A stretch of 64,000 bases of DNA, from assembly GCA_963677785.2 (NCBI GenBank), contig CAXXDH010000002.1, positions 992,001 to 1,056,000 on the forward strand, in the 5' to 3' direction. The notes beneath the pieces are model-generated. The model had not been told where the DNA came from. It made no database searches and saw only the letters and a program-made list of their open reading frames with translations. Positions 8,078 through 17,630 of the stretch are shown here, one piece after another. Position 1 is the stretch's first letter. Every line of letters starts with the position of its first letter. Made by a program: the position numbers and the translations under genes. The DNA comes from G963665495 sp963677785 (GTDB lineage Bacteria; Desulfobacterota; Desulfovibrionia; Desulfovibrionales; Desulfovibrionaceae).

Positions 8078-8983
8078 TTATAAAACGTCTGCAAAATGAG
8101 GCCGCAGCCGTTTAAAGAGTACCGCACCGAAACAAAAGATGAGCAGCGTAACCACCCAAAAATATATGGTCATATACGCATGGTCCCAAAAAGGAATTTT
8201 GTAGATCATGGAATCCCGGAATCCTTCTATGATGTACAATACGGGGTTGAACTTGATAACCCAGCGGAACCGCGATGGAATCAGGTTGATATTCCAGATA
8301 ATGGGCGTGAACCAGAAACCAAGCTGGAGAATGATGTTCACGGCCTGCCCCACATCTTTGACAAAAAGAATCAGGGATGACGCAATCCAGCTTAACCCCA
8401 ACAAGAGCACTATGGTTGCAAAAATATAGTAAAATAGCTGTAAACTGTATAAATCCGGTATGATGCCGTAGCAAAGATAAACGACAAGAACCAGGGCTAC
8501 AAGAAAAACGTGAACGATCAATGCCGAAAGTATCTTGACGATGGGCAGGATGCTCAAACGCACGGACACGTTCTTGACGAGAAAGCTGTATTCAAGAACC
8601 GCGTACGTACCGCTGCCCAACGCTTCGGAAAAAAAGAACCAGGGGATCATCCCGGTAATCAGCCAGAGACTGAAAGGGAAATCGATCACGGGCGGGGACT
8701 TCAGCCCGAACTGAAATACAAACCACATGACGAAAATGGTGACCGTAGGATGCACGAAAGCCCAGATCAGCCCCAGCGCTGAACCAAGGTAACGCGATTT
8801 AATGTCGCGTTGCGTCAGAGTTTTGATCAAAGCCCGGTTGCGGTAGATATCTTTGATAAATTCAAGAAAGCTGTTGAGCAGGTTGGTAATTTTGTGGATC
8901 AAAAGTGCTCCCGGATGTCTGACTGCATAACGTCGTTTCGGCTGTTGGAAAAATCCTTGCGTGTCTTGCAAGGGCAGCGACAA
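8078..8983 (-). CDS. ABC-2 type polysaccharide export permease
   Basis: 301 residues with six predicted membrane segments in the ABC-2 layout of O-antigen and teichoic-acid exporters (Wzm/TagG type). The sequence RDIKSRYLGSALGLIWAFVHP is characteristic of this group. The cognate ATPase (Wzt/TagH type) is not in the window. The ATG at 8983 may not be the real start: the family core begins around residue 40, so a start nearer 8902 is possible. It lies immediately upstream of galE on the same strand. The exported glycan is unknown. Confidence 0.82.
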   Translation of the reverse strand: MSLPLQDTQGFFQQPKRRYAVRHPGALLIHKITNLLNSFLEFIKDIYRNRALIKTLTQRDIKSRYLGSALGLIWAFVHPTVTIFVMWFVFQFGLKSPPVIDFPFSLWLITGMIPWFFFSEALGSGTYAVLEYSFLVKNVSVRLSILPIVKILSALIVHVFLVALVLVVYLCYGIIPDLYSLQLFYYIFATIVLLLGLSWIASSLILFVKDVGQAVNIILQLGFWFTPIIWNINLIPSRFRWVIKFNPVLYIIEGFRDSMIYKIPFWDHAYMTIYFWVVTLLIFCFGAVLFKRLRPHFADVL

Positions 8984-9065
8984 TACCCCATCGCCGAATG
9001 ATTGGGAAGTGCTTTGTTGGGGGCTCTAGAAGGGCTTCAGGAAGTCCTGGCAGGGTAAATCTATT

Positions 9066-10631
9066 TTATGGCTTCGTGTCGAATTCGCTCATTTCTTCAA
9101 GCATTGAGAGTTTTTTTTGCAGAGTCGTTGCCTTTACCGCAAGGGTTGAAACGGCATTGTGCAGCTCATACAGCAAGGTTGCGGGTTCCTGGGTGGAGCG
9201 GGCGCAGTCGTCTTGCATGGACTGCAGTTCCGAGCCCATGGCGGTCAGTTCCCTCGAAGTGTCAACCAGGTCGCGAAGCCGGGTTTCGGTGGTGCCGAGA
9301 TTCGGGACCAGATCCCCAAGTACGTCTTCTGACTGCCCGGCGAGAGTTGACGCCTGACGCATGGCGGCCGTCGCGTTTTGGGCTTTGGAAATGTTCTCGG
9401 TGGAGCTTTTTCCGATGCTGTCCATGACTGTTCCAATATCCTTGGTGGCGTCCGTGGTCTTTTCCGCCAGCTTGCGGACTTCATCCGCGACGATGGCAAA
9501 TCCTTTGCCGGATTCGCCCGCGCGCGCCGCCTCAATGGCCGCATTTAAGGCCAGAAGGTTGGTTTGTTCAGCTATTTCATTGATAACAGCTACAATGCGT
9601 GAGATGTTTCGGGCTTGCTCTCCCAGTGTTTGCGTACCGTTGTGCAGTTCGTGCAGCTGGTTTTCAAGTTCGTTCAACTCAGCAAGAACTTTTCCAAGAG
9701 AGGTCAAGCCATTTTGGGCATGTTGGGTGTTTTGAACGGCAAGGTTCAGGGTTTCGTTGGTGTTGGTTGCAAAACTGCCCAGAGTTTCTTCCATTGAGTC
9801 CATTCGTTCGGACCAAAGGGGCGAATCTGAGGTATGATTCTTGAGCTCTCTATCGGCGAGCTCAAAACGATTGCAAAGTGTTTCAGCCTGTTGCACCAAC
9901 TCCATACATAGCTTTTGGGCTTCAGCCGCCAAAGGGGCTGCGGCAGAGAGAGTATTTTTGGGAGAAGGTGGCTGTTCGGTTGTTTCCTCCGGTTTCTCCC
10001 ATAGCGCCAGTACGCCAATGACAGCGCTTTGTGTCTCGCGGATGGGCTGCAGACAATAGCGTCCTGGGGGTGTTTCCATAGCGAAAGTCAAGGAGTCTCC
10101 CGTGTTTAAACAATTTTGCAGATTCGCCTCTAAAATGGAACTGGACAGGGGCGTTTGTCGTACGTGCTGCCCCAGGTACTGACCAGGAGCATCCGTCAGG
10201 GAAAAATATTTGAGGAGTGCAGGAGTGCAGAATAGCAATCGTTCGTTTACATCAACGGCGAGACAAGGCAGTGGCAGCGTATTGAACAGGCCGCCGGCCA
10301 GAGCCACTTTATTTTCCAGTTGTGCCGCGGCAGCGCCGAATGTCTGCGCCAGCTCGCCCAGGTCGGGACCGAAAGCGCCTTTCGGGGGAAGTGCGGAGCC
10401 GTTTTCCATCAACGTTTTGCCATAGTCCCGCAAACGGCTCAGGGGCAGAATGACGAATTGGCGAATCATGTATACTGCAATTCCAAGCGCGATGCAGATG
10501 GTGGCCGCACCTGTCAGAATCAGAGCGGTCAACGAACGCGGCAGCGCTGTGTAGTAGACGCAAAGACCGGTGGTGAAGATGATGATGCTGGCAACAACCA
10601 CTGCGAGGATTCTATTGGTCAGTTCTTTCAT
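9066..10631 (-). CDS. methyl-accepting chemotaxis protein with PAS-like segment
   Basis: 521 residues from the ATG at 10631; a GTG at 10646 is an alternative, and neither has a clear Shine-Dalgarno. Two close transmembrane segments (about residues 7-27 and 35-58) leave almost no periplasmic domain, so sensing is probably intracellular or in the membrane. A HAMP-like stretch follows, then a PAS-like region around LPLPCLAVDVNERLLFCT. A long helical signalling domain carries the conserved hairpin tip EIAEQTNLLALNAAIEAA and DEVRKLAEKT. It presumably couples to CheW/CheA. It is on the same strand as the LOG gene upstream (32 bp gap). Confidence 0.87.
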   Translation of the reverse strand: MKELTNRILAVVVASIIIFTTGLCVYYTALPRSLTALILTGAATICIALGIAVYMIRQFVILPLSRLRDYGKTLMENGSALPPKGAFGPDLGELAQTFGAAAAQLENKVALAGGLFNTLPLPCLAVDVNERLLFCTPALLKYFSLTDAPGQYLGQHVRQTPLSSSILEANLQNCLNTGDSLTFAMETPPGRYCLQPIRETQSAVIGVLALWEKPEETTEQPPSPKNTLSAAAPLAAEAQKLCMELVQQAETLCNRFELADRELKNHTSDSPLWSERMDSMEETLGSFATNTNETLNLAVQNTQHAQNGLTSLGKVLAELNELENQLHELHNGTQTLGEQARNISRIVAVINEIAEQTNLLALNAAIEAARAGESGKGFAIVADEVRKLAEKTTDATKDIGTVMDSIGKSSTENISKAQNATAAMRQASTLAGQSEDVLGDLVPNLGTTETRLRDLVDTSRELTAMGSELQSMQDDCARSTQEPATLLYELHNAVSTLAVKATTLQKKLSMLEEMSEFDTKP

Positions 10632-10663
10632 GGCGCAAAGGAGCACATTGTCATGTATGCAGA

Positions 10664-11320
10664 TTACAGCACCACATGGCGCTTGATAAAATCAACGACT
10701 TCCTGGGGCGTATTCAATATTGTCAACAATCCGAGTTCTTCCGGATTGATATAACCCTGTTTGACCATGGTGTCTTTGATCCATTCGAGGAGTCCGGCCC
10801 AGTAGTCTTCTTTGTAGAGCACAATGGGAAAACGTTTGATGCGCTTGGTCTGGATCAATACGAAGGATTCGAAGAGTTCGTCCAGGGTGCCCGTGCCGCC
10901 GGGCATTACCACGTATGCCTGGGCATATTTGATAAACATCACTTTTCGGACAAAAAAGTATTTGAACTGGATGGGGATGGTCTGATAACGGTTAGATCCC
11001 TGTTCGAGGGGCAGCTGAATGTGCAGACCGACGGATTCGCCACCAGCTTCGAAAGCGCCTTTGTTGACAGCCTCCATCACGCCGGGGCCCCCGCCGGAAA
11101 TGACCGCGTATCCTTCGTTGGCCAGCATCCGGGAGAGTTCTTCGGCCTCCTGGTAGATCGGGTTGTCCGCCTGGACCCTGGCAGAACCAAAGACGGAAAC
11201 CGCCGGAGGAAGATCGCTCAATCTGTCGAATCCTTCCACGAATTCCGCCATGATTTTAAACAGCCTCCAGGATTCGCTCATGGAAAGTTCGTCGATCATG
11301 AATTGCTTATTACGGGACAT
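10664..11320 (-). CDS. LOG family protein (TIGR00730, nucleotide 5'-monophosphate nucleosidase type)
   Basis: 218 residues of a Rossmann-type LOG protein. Signatures are VFGSARV, ISGGGPGVMEAVNKGA and the PGGxGTxxE motif as MPGGTGTLDELFE. The family includes cytokinin riboside 5'-monophosphate phosphoribohydrolases and bacterial PpnN-like nucleosidases, which cleave nucleoside monophosphates into base and ribose 5-phosphate. The catalytic Arg and Glu region is intact. GTGGAG lies about 7 bases before the ATG. The physiological substrate is unknown. A second, unrelated LOG-like protein (TIGR00725) lies at 59.7 kb. Confidence 0.87.
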   Translation of the reverse strand: MSRNKQFMIDELSMSESWRLFKIMAEFVEGFDRLSDLPPAVSVFGSARVQADNPIYQEAEELSRMLANEGYAVISGGGPGVMEAVNKGAFEAGGESVGLHIQLPLEQGSNRYQTIPIQFKYFFVRKVMFIKYAQAYVVMPGGTGTLDELFESFVLIQTKRIKRFPIVLYKEDYWAGLLEWIKDTMVKQGYINPEELGLLTILNTPQEVVDFIKRHVVL

Positions 11321-11501
11321 GCGATATTCTCCACGGGTGGTATAGGGTGTATGATGTTGAAAAGGGGGCCAAGTGCTGGTTGGAGCCGTGACTCGCTTGG
11401 AATCCCATTAATGTTGCGATATATGGTTACATACTTTAACCGGTTCCTCAAGAGAATGTGACAGAGATGGTTGCGAATGAACATGCCAGGAGCGTGAATG
11501 T

Positions 11502-13112
11502 ATGAAAATTAAATTTCTCGGCGCGGCGCAGACAGTGACGGGGTCGTGTTTTGTTATGGAAGCCAATGGCTCGCGGTTTGCCGTGGATTGCGGTATGCAC
11601 CAGGGGAACAGCGAAATCGAAGAGCGCAACCGCGACATCAGCGTTTATGATCCGCAGCATATTGATTTTGTGCTTGTGACCCATGCGCACATCGATCATT
11701 CGGGCCTGTTGCCGCGTATGGTGAAGTTCGGCTTCAAAGGCAATATTTACGCTACCCCTCCTACCCGGGATCTCCTGGAGATCATGCTTTTGGACAGCGC
11801 GCATATTCAGGTGATGGAAACCACCTGGAGCAACAAAAAATCCAGCAGGCACGGCGGTACGCTCATTGAGCCCATTTACGCCGAGACAGATGCGCAAAAC
11901 ACACTGCCTTTGTTCCGCAGCGTGGAATATCGCGAGCCCTTTGAGCCGGCTCCCGGTATCCAGGTGACATACAGAGACGCAGGCCATATTTTAGGTTCTG
12001 CTTTTATAGAGCTCAACATCACGGAAGGGGACAAGGTCTACAAACTGCTGTTCTCCGGCGATCTGGGAAGACCGGACCAGTTGTTTTTGAACGACCCGAG
12101 TGTTTCCATGGGGCCGGTCGACTACCTGTTTTTGGAGTCCACCTATGGAGACAGGAATCACAAGAACGAACAGAACAGCCGGGCGGAGCTGGCCGAGGCG
12201 ATTGCCTACAGCTATGACAAGGGTGAAAAGGTCATTATTCCCGCTTTTGCAGTGGAACGGAGCCAGGAGGTCATCTATTCGCTATACCTGCTCCAGAAGG
12301 AAGGAAAACTTCCGAAAGACATGCCCGTATACCTGGACAGCCCCCTGGCCATCCGGGCCACGGAGATATTCAGAAAACACCCGAAATATTTCGACAAGGC
12401 CACCCAGGTGCTGTTCCAGTCAGGAGAAGACCCGCTCCAGTTGCCGAACCTCCGTTTTACCTTACGTACTGAGCAGTCCCAGGCCATCAACACCACTCCC
12501 GGCCCTGCCGTGGTGATATCCGCCAGCGGTATGTGCAACGCGGGCCGTATCAAGCACCATCTGCGGCACAATCTCTGGCGTACGGGAGCCAGCATCGTCT
12601 TTGTTGGGTACCAGGCCAAGGGTACGCCCGGGCGTCGGCTGGTAGACGGTGTGGATAAAATTCGTATTCTGGGTGAAACCGTGGCCGTGAACGCCAAAAT
12701 TTTCACCATCAACGGATTTTCAGCCCATGCCGGACAGAGCCAGATATTGCAATGGCTCAAGGCTTTCAAAAAGAACGGCATGACGGTTTTTCTTGTGCAT
12801 GGCGAACTCAAGGCGCAGCAGACGCTGGCCGGACTGATAAAGGACCAGTACGGATTCAGTACGCTTATTCCCTCCATGCATGAAGAGTGCTTTCTCGAAC
12901 CGGGCAAAGAACCTGAAGTCGTTGAAGACGAGGCACTTGCACGGCCTCAGATCGACTGGGATTTTGTTCTTGCCGAAGCAGAGGGAAAGCTTGCCGAACT
13001 GCGAAAACGAATTCCCAATGTTTCCGAGCGCCCGTACGAATTGCAAAGCGACCTCCGTTTGCGTATTTTGGAAATAAACAAAGAATTCAGTGAATTGATT
13101 TCCGAGTTGTAG
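11502..13112 (+). CDS. beta-CASP metallo-beta-lactamase ribonuclease
   Basis: 536 residues, a two-metal MBL fold with beta-CASP and RMMBL parts, as in YSH1/CPSF73-type RNases. Visible are motif 2 as THAHIDHSG (about 59-67), motif 4 GDLGRPD, motif A VDYLFLESTYGDR, the segment SASGMCNAGRIKHHL and the C-terminal NGFSAHAGQ with its metal-binding His. It should cleave RNA endo- and/or exonucleolytically in the cytoplasm. About 70 extra C-terminal residues (from EPEVVEDE) are helical and less conserved. The stop is followed 2 bp later by rsmD, suggesting co-transcription. Confidence 0.87.
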   Translation: MKIKFLGAAQTVTGSCFVMEANGSRFAVDCGMHQGNSEIEERNRDISVYDPQHIDFVLVTHAHIDHSGLLPRMVKFGFKGNIYATPPTRDLLEIMLLDSAHIQVMETTWSNKKSSRHGGTLIEPIYAETDAQNTLPLFRSVEYREPFEPAPGIQVTYRDAGHILGSAFIELNITEGDKVYKLLFSGDLGRPDQLFLNDPSVSMGPVDYLFLESTYGDRNHKNEQNSRAELAEAIAYSYDKGEKVIIPAFAVERSQEVIYSLYLLQKEGKLPKDMPVYLDSPLAIRATEIFRKHPKYFDKATQVLFQSGEDPLQLPNLRFTLRTEQSQAINTTPGPAVVISASGMCNAGRIKHHLRHNLWRTGASIVFVGYQAKGTPGRRLVDGVDKIRILGETVAVNAKIFTINGFSAHAGQSQILQWLKAFKKNGMTVFLVHGELKAQQTLAGLIKDQYGFSTLIPSMHEECFLEPGKEPEVVEDEALARPQIDWDFVLAEAEGKLAELRKRIPNVSERPYELQSDLRLRILEINKEFSELISEL

Positions 13113-13114
13113 CC

Positions 13115-13672
13115 ATGCGCATTACCGGAGGAATGTATAGAGGCCGCGAGCTGAAAACAGGCAAAGGTCCGGGCTACCGCCCCGCAACCTCGAAAATCAG
13201 GCAGGCGATATTTTCCATGCTCGTAGCCCGCGGCCTGAGTTGGCAAGACGCCTATGTGCTCGATTGTTTCGCCGGAAGCGGCAGCCTGGCTTTCGAATCC
13301 CTTTCGCGGGGGGCTGCCGGAGCTGTTCTGATAGAAAAAAACAAAAGCGCAGCCGCACTTATTCGGGAAAACGCGCTCGCATTGGGCATACAGCACACCC
13401 AATGCGAAGTGCTGACGGCCGATGTGCTGGACGTGCTGCGCAATCCGCCAAAACGTGCCTTTGATGTCGTTTTTGTGGATCCGCCCTATGGTAAAGGATT
13501 GCTTTGGCCCAGCCTTGAACGGCTCGTAGCGTCGGGCTGGCTGAAGCCTGATGGATTTCTCCTGGCCGAAGTGGAAGCCGGCATAGATCCCGCGAGCCGG
13601 GAACTTGGCGCCGGATTGGAGCTGGTCGTTCAACGCTCCTACGGCCAAACAACGCTAGCAATATGGTTATGA
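13115..13672 (+). CDS. rsmD: 16S rRNA (guanine(966)-N2)-methyltransferase
   Basis: 185 residues. The RsmD N-terminus MRITGGMYRGRELKT, the SAM site LDCFAGSGSLAFE (about 50-62) and the catalytic motif DPPYGKG (about 122-128) are all present. It methylates G966 of 16S rRNA during small-subunit assembly. Its TGA overlaps the ATG of coaD (ATGA at 13669), the usual rsmD-coaD coupling. Confidence 0.93.
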   Translation: MRITGGMYRGRELKTGKGPGYRPATSKIRQAIFSMLVARGLSWQDAYVLDCFAGSGSLAFESLSRGAAGAVLIEKNKSAAALIRENALALGIQHTQCEVLTADVLDVLRNPPKRAFDVVFVDPPYGKGLLWPSLERLVASGWLKPDGFLLAEVEAGIDPASRELGAGLELVVQRSYGQTTLAIWL

Positions 13673-14187
13673 ACAATCACACCGCAATTTATCCTGGAAC
13701 ATTCGATCCCATGACCTTTGGTCATATGAGCCTGATTAAACGCGGGCTGGATCTTTTTGATCATATAATCGTCGCTGTGGCGAAAAATAGTGCCAAAAAT
13801 CCCTTATTCACCATCGATGAACGGGTGGCTCTGGCTCAGGAGGTTTTCAAGGATGAGCCGCGTGTCACGGTTGAGCCTTTTTATGGATTGCTGGTCAAAT
13901 ATGTGGAAGACAGGGGCTGCAACGCCATTCTCCGCGGCTTGCGGGCTGTTTCCGATTTTGAATATGAATTTCAGATGGCCTTGATGAACCGCCGCCTGAA
14001 CCGGGGCATTCAGACCGTGTTTTTGATGACGGACTACCGTTGGCTTTACATCAGTTCCACCATCGTCAAGGAAGCCGCACGATTCGGAGGCGATATCCGC
14101 GGCGTGGTGCCGGATGTGGTCTATTTCAAAATGATGGAAAAATACGGCGCTGATTCCGGAGATGAAATCAAGGACAGCAAGGCGTGA
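13669..14187 (+). CDS. coaD: phosphopantetheine adenylyltransferase
   Basis: 172 residues. The nucleotidyltransferase signature is TAIYPGTFDPMTFGHMSL, with the (T/H)xGH site TFGH, and the C-terminal ISSTIVKEAA motif binds ATP. It transfers AMP to 4'-phosphopantetheine, the penultimate step of CoA synthesis. I prefer the ATG at 13669, which overlaps the rsmD stop; an ATG at 13663 would add two residues. The stop overlaps the GTG start of miaA. Confidence 0.94.
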   Translation: MNNHTAIYPGTFDPMTFGHMSLIKRGLDLFDHIIVAVAKNSAKNPLFTIDERVALAQEVFKDEPRVTVEPFYGLLVKYVEDRGCNAILRGLRAVSDFEYEFQMALMNRRLNRGIQTVFLMTDYRWLYISSTIVKEAARFGGDIRGVVPDVVYFKMMEKYGADSGDEIKDSKA

Positions 14188-15116
14188 CCTCAAAAATTCC
14201 TTGCGTCGTCCTGCTGGGCCCCACCGGAGCCGGCAAAACCAGGGCTGCGCTGCATCTGGCCTGCCATCTGCCCGGTGAGGTCGTCAATTTCGATTCGCGC
14301 CAGGTTTACCGGGATTTTCCCCGTATTACTGCGCAGCCCACGCCTGAAGAGGTGGCCGTATGCCCGCACTGGTTGTATGGTTTTCTAGCCACGGACCGGA
14401 AATTGACAGCCGGAGCCCATGTCCGCAAATGCCGCCCCATTATACGCGGCATTAGTGAACGAGGCAAGACGCCTATTCTGGTCGGCGGTACGGGCCTCTA
14501 TCTGCGGGCGCTGCTCGAAGGACTGGCCGAAGTACCGGAGATTCCTCGAGAAGTGACGATGTTGTTGGAGCAGCAATTGGTACTGGAGGGTCTGGACGCG
14601 TTATATGCGCGTTTGCAAGAAGCGGATCCCGAACTGGCAGCCCGCATCCACCCCAATGACAAACAGCGTACGCTGCGTGGCCTGGAGGTCTTTGAAGCAA
14701 CAGGCAAACCTCTTTCCTGGTTTCACGGCAAACAGGAGGCTGCCTCCGATTACCGCGCGTTGCTGCTGGGCGTGCAGGCGGATCTTCACGCGCTGGAGCC
14801 TTTGCTGGCCAGGCGCATCGATGCCATGCTTGCTGCAGGAGCCCTTGAGGAAGCCCGCAAGGCCTACGGACGTTGTCCCGATCCCACCGCTCCAGGCTGG
14901 ACCGGGATAGGATGTGCGGAGTTGCTCGCGTTTTTGGAAAGTCGCCTTACTCTGGACGAGGCCAAGACCTTGTGGTTACGCAATACGCGCGCTTATGCCA
15001 AACGGCAGCTGACCTGGTTCCGCAAGATGCCGGACGTTGTCTGGTGCGGTTATGATGATCCTCTCCTGCCGGAAAAAATGTTGGACAAGGCAAAAGCTTT
15101 TTTGAGCGGACTGTAG
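14184..15116 (+). CDS. miaA: tRNA dimethylallyltransferase
   Basis: 310 residues. P-loop GPTGAGKT at 12-19, the substrate motif NFDSRQVYRD and VGGTGLYLRALLEG. It adds dimethylallyl to A37 of tRNAs that read UNN codons. The start is GTG at 14184, overlapping the coaD TGA (GTGA). The DMAPP substrate comes from the non-mevalonate pathway, two genes of which (ispG, dxs) are nearby. Confidence 0.93.
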   Translation: MTSKIPCVVLLGPTGAGKTRAALHLACHLPGEVVNFDSRQVYRDFPRITAQPTPEEVAVCPHWLYGFLATDRKLTAGAHVRKCRPIIRGISERGKTPILVGGTGLYLRALLEGLAEVPEIPREVTMLLEQQLVLEGLDALYARLQEADPELAARIHPNDKQRTLRGLEVFEATGKPLSWFHGKQEAASDYRALLLGVQADLHALEPLLARRIDAMLAAGALEEARKAYGRCPDPTAPGWTGIGCAELLAFLESRLTLDEAKTLWLRNTRAYAKRQLTWFRKMPDVVWCGYDDPLLPEKMLDKAKAFLSGL

Positions 15117-15170
15117 CGCACGATACGGATTGCATTTTGCTCTTGCAGCGGCTAAAGAGAGCATCATTCC

Positions 15171-15905
15171 TTGAGTCAATTTACTAATTTTGGACAATAT
15201 ATGCAGCATACCTATGATTTGGCCGTCATTATTCCCGTATACAACGAATCCGAGGTGATTCACAGCGTTTTGAATAGCTGGACCAACATGCTGGATTCTC
15301 TGGGGATAAACTACATCGTCCGCGTCTATAATGATGGTTCGCGCGATGCTTCATTGCAGGAGATGCAACGCGCTTCCAGCGAGCATTCGGGCATACTGGT
15401 CATCGACAAGCCCAACAGCGGTCATGGACCGACCATCTTGCAGGGCTACCTGGAGAGTGGAGACGCGGAGTGGGTTTTTCAGATGGACTCGGACAATGAA
15501 ATCGGCCCTGAACATTTTCCGGACTTATGGCATCACCGCCAGGCCCATGATTTTTTGATCGGTATCAGAAAAAATCGTTCAGGAAGTTTGGCCAGGAAGA
15601 TAATCAGTCTGGTTTCCCGGCTGGTGGTACGTGTCTGCTACGGATATGGGATTGCTGATGTCAATTCGCCGTACCGCTTGATGCGTACGGACAGGTTTGC
15701 TCCTCTATTTAAACGTATTCCTGCGGATACCTTTGCTCCTAACGTGATTGTCTCCGGTATGGCTATCAAGGAGCGGATGCGGGTTTATGAAACCCTTGTC
15801 CCTTTTGAGAGTCGCAAAACAGGAAAACCCTCGTTATTTGGCTTCAAATTGTTCAAGAACGCTGCCAGATCTTTTTTTCAGGTCATCAAGTTTCGCTTTG
15901 CATAG
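15171..15905 (+). CDS. family 2 glycosyltransferase (polyprenyl-phosphate sugar synthase-like)
   Basis: About 244 residues from a TTG at 15171, or 234 from the ATG at 15201; neither start has a strong Shine-Dalgarno. GT-A fold signatures are VIIPVYNESEVI, the Asp in YNDGSRDASL, the metal-binding DSDNE in FQMDSDNEI and the polyprenyl-P transferase-like pattern DVNSPYRLMR. It probably transfers a sugar to a lipid-phosphate carrier. The adjacent membrane glycosyltransferase (3 bp gap) would then use that donor. Target glycan unknown. Confidence 0.8.
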   Translation: MSQFTNFGQYMQHTYDLAVIIPVYNESEVIHSVLNSWTNMLDSLGINYIVRVYNDGSRDASLQEMQRASSEHSGILVIDKPNSGHGPTILQGYLESGDAEWVFQMDSDNEIGPEHFPDLWHHRQAHDFLIGIRKNRSGSLARKIISLVSRLVVRVCYGYGIADVNSPYRLMRTDRFAPLFKRIPADTFAPNVIVSGMAIKERMRVYETLVPFESRKTGKPSLFGFKLFKNAARSFFQVIKFRFA

Positions 15906-15908
15906 CAG

Positions 15909-17492
15909 ATGAAACAGGCCGAATTAGCCGTTAGCTCTTCTCCATACGCCAGGCGCTGGCCTGATGCGTTTTTTATTCTGTTGCTGGCACTGCTTCTGCC
16001 CGTAATGGGAGTGCTTTCTTTTGATTTCGGGATTACCTGGGACGAGCCCGACCACCAGATGTATGGCCGCTTGGTCCTGGATTTTTTTACCTCGGGCGGA
16101 CAGAATACCGGCAGTTACAGCTTGTATCTGAATTATCTCAACGGCGGGTTGTTCGACCTGATCTGTACGCTGTTTCAAAAGATTACGCCCTTTCTGAATC
16201 CTTACGACGCGCGCCATCTGATGACCAGCTTCTGGGGGTGGGGAGGGCTGCTGTTTACCGGATTACTGGCACGGCGTCTGTTCGGCTCGTGGGGCGGCGT
16301 GCTCGCTGTGGTGATTATGGTGCTTTCTCCCCGCTACTTCGGCCACAGCATGAACAACCCGAAGGATATTCCGTTCGCGGCAACCGTGGCCTTTGCCCTC
16401 TGGGCTTTTTCTCTGGCGCGTACGCAGTTTCCCTATGTCACCTGGCGTTCGGCCCTGGTGATGATCGTTGCCGTGGCCAGTTGCCTGAATATTCGAGCCG
16501 GCGGATTGTTGCTCATCGCCTACGGAGGCCTTTATTTCATCCTGCTGGCTGCCCAGGACAGGCTGTGGAAGCGCCCCCGGTCTCTGGCATTCTTCGCCTG
16601 CGTTCTTGGGCTCGGTTGCCTGGCGGCATTGGTTCTTGGGACGTTGTTCTGGCCCTGGGCTTTGCGCAATCCGTTCGTTTATCCGCTGGAAGCGCTCAGG
16701 ACCATCAGCAAGTATCCCTGGACAGGAACGGTGTTGTTCGATGGAGAAGCGTATCAGGCCGCGGAACTCCCCGCACGCTATGGAGTACAGATGCATGCCG
16801 CGACCATGCCGCTGAGTCTGCTTGGAGGGGTGCTGCTGGCATCTTTTTTTTTGATCAACCGCAAAGATTGGCGAAAATATGTTTGCCTGGCCTTTGCAGG
16901 AGTGTTTCCCCTGGCCTATATCGCGGTCAAAGGGGCCATACTGTATGGGGGCATTCGCCATACGCTGTTTATCTATCCCGCTTTGGTCGCTCTGGCCGCC
17001 GGAGGATGGAACCGTTTTTTCGTAGTTTGGCATCCTTCCTGGACAAAATGTATTCCTGCTGCTTTGCTTGTATTATGTTTGGGGCACGGTTTCTGGTTTT
17101 CCATGAAACACCACCCTTACGAAGCCCTGTATTTCAATCCGCTGGCCGGAGAGTATCCTCAGGCGGCAAAGAAATATGACCATGATTACTGGGGGTTAAG
17201 CTACAAAGATGCTATCGACTGGATCCACTCGCAGCAACACCCAGGGGAAAATATTTCCGTATTTGCTCCAATGGATTTTTTTGGTGGTCAAATCGTCCGC
17301 GAATACGTCCAGCGTTTTCCCGATATCGACTATAGGGAGTCCCCCGAAGATCCGCGAGTAAAATACGTAATCACTTTGAACCGATTTTTGTATCCTGATG
17401 TGATTAATGAACTGCGGGCGGACAAGGAAAACGTCCATACTGTGGAGTTGGATGACGTTCCGCTCTGTTTTGCCGCCAGAATACGTCGATGA
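15909..17492 (+). CDS. GT39-like membrane glycosyltransferase
   Basis: 527 residues with about ten predicted membrane segments. The first periplasmic loop has the acidic pair in TWDEPDHQMYG (about residues 43-53), the hallmark of GT-C enzymes (ArnT/PMT type) that use polyprenyl-phosphate sugars. A soluble C-terminal domain of about 100 residues follows the last membrane helix. It is co-transcribed with the GT2 gene just upstream, which fits a donor-maker plus donor-user pair. The acceptor could be lipid, protein or polysaccharide. Confidence 0.75.
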   Translation: MKQAELAVSSSPYARRWPDAFFILLLALLLPVMGVLSFDFGITWDEPDHQMYGRLVLDFFTSGGQNTGSYSLYLNYLNGGLFDLICTLFQKITPFLNPYDARHLMTSFWGWGGLLFTGLLARRLFGSWGGVLAVVIMVLSPRYFGHSMNNPKDIPFAATVAFALWAFSLARTQFPYVTWRSALVMIVAVASCLNIRAGGLLLIAYGGLYFILLAAQDRLWKRPRSLAFFACVLGLGCLAALVLGTLFWPWALRNPFVYPLEALRTISKYPWTGTVLFDGEAYQAAELPARYGVQMHAATMPLSLLGGVLLASFFLINRKDWRKYVCLAFAGVFPLAYIAVKGAILYGGIRHTLFIYPALVALAAGGWNRFFVVWHPSWTKCIPAALLVLCLGHGFWFSMKHHPYEALYFNPLAGEYPQAAKKYDHDYWGLSYKDAIDWIHSQQHPGENISVFAPMDFFGGQIVREYVQRFPDIDYRESPEDPRVKYVITLNRFLYPDVINELRADKENVHTVELDDVPLCFAARIRR

Positions 17493-17630
17493 TTATCCGT
17501 TGAGACAAGCGACCGGATTCCAGACCATGCTCTGAGTAAATCATGGTGCTTTTGTACAGTGCCTTGTTGGCTTCGGAACACTTTTGGCGTAATGAAAACC
17601 ATTCGTTAATGAGTACTGGACGAGGAAACT

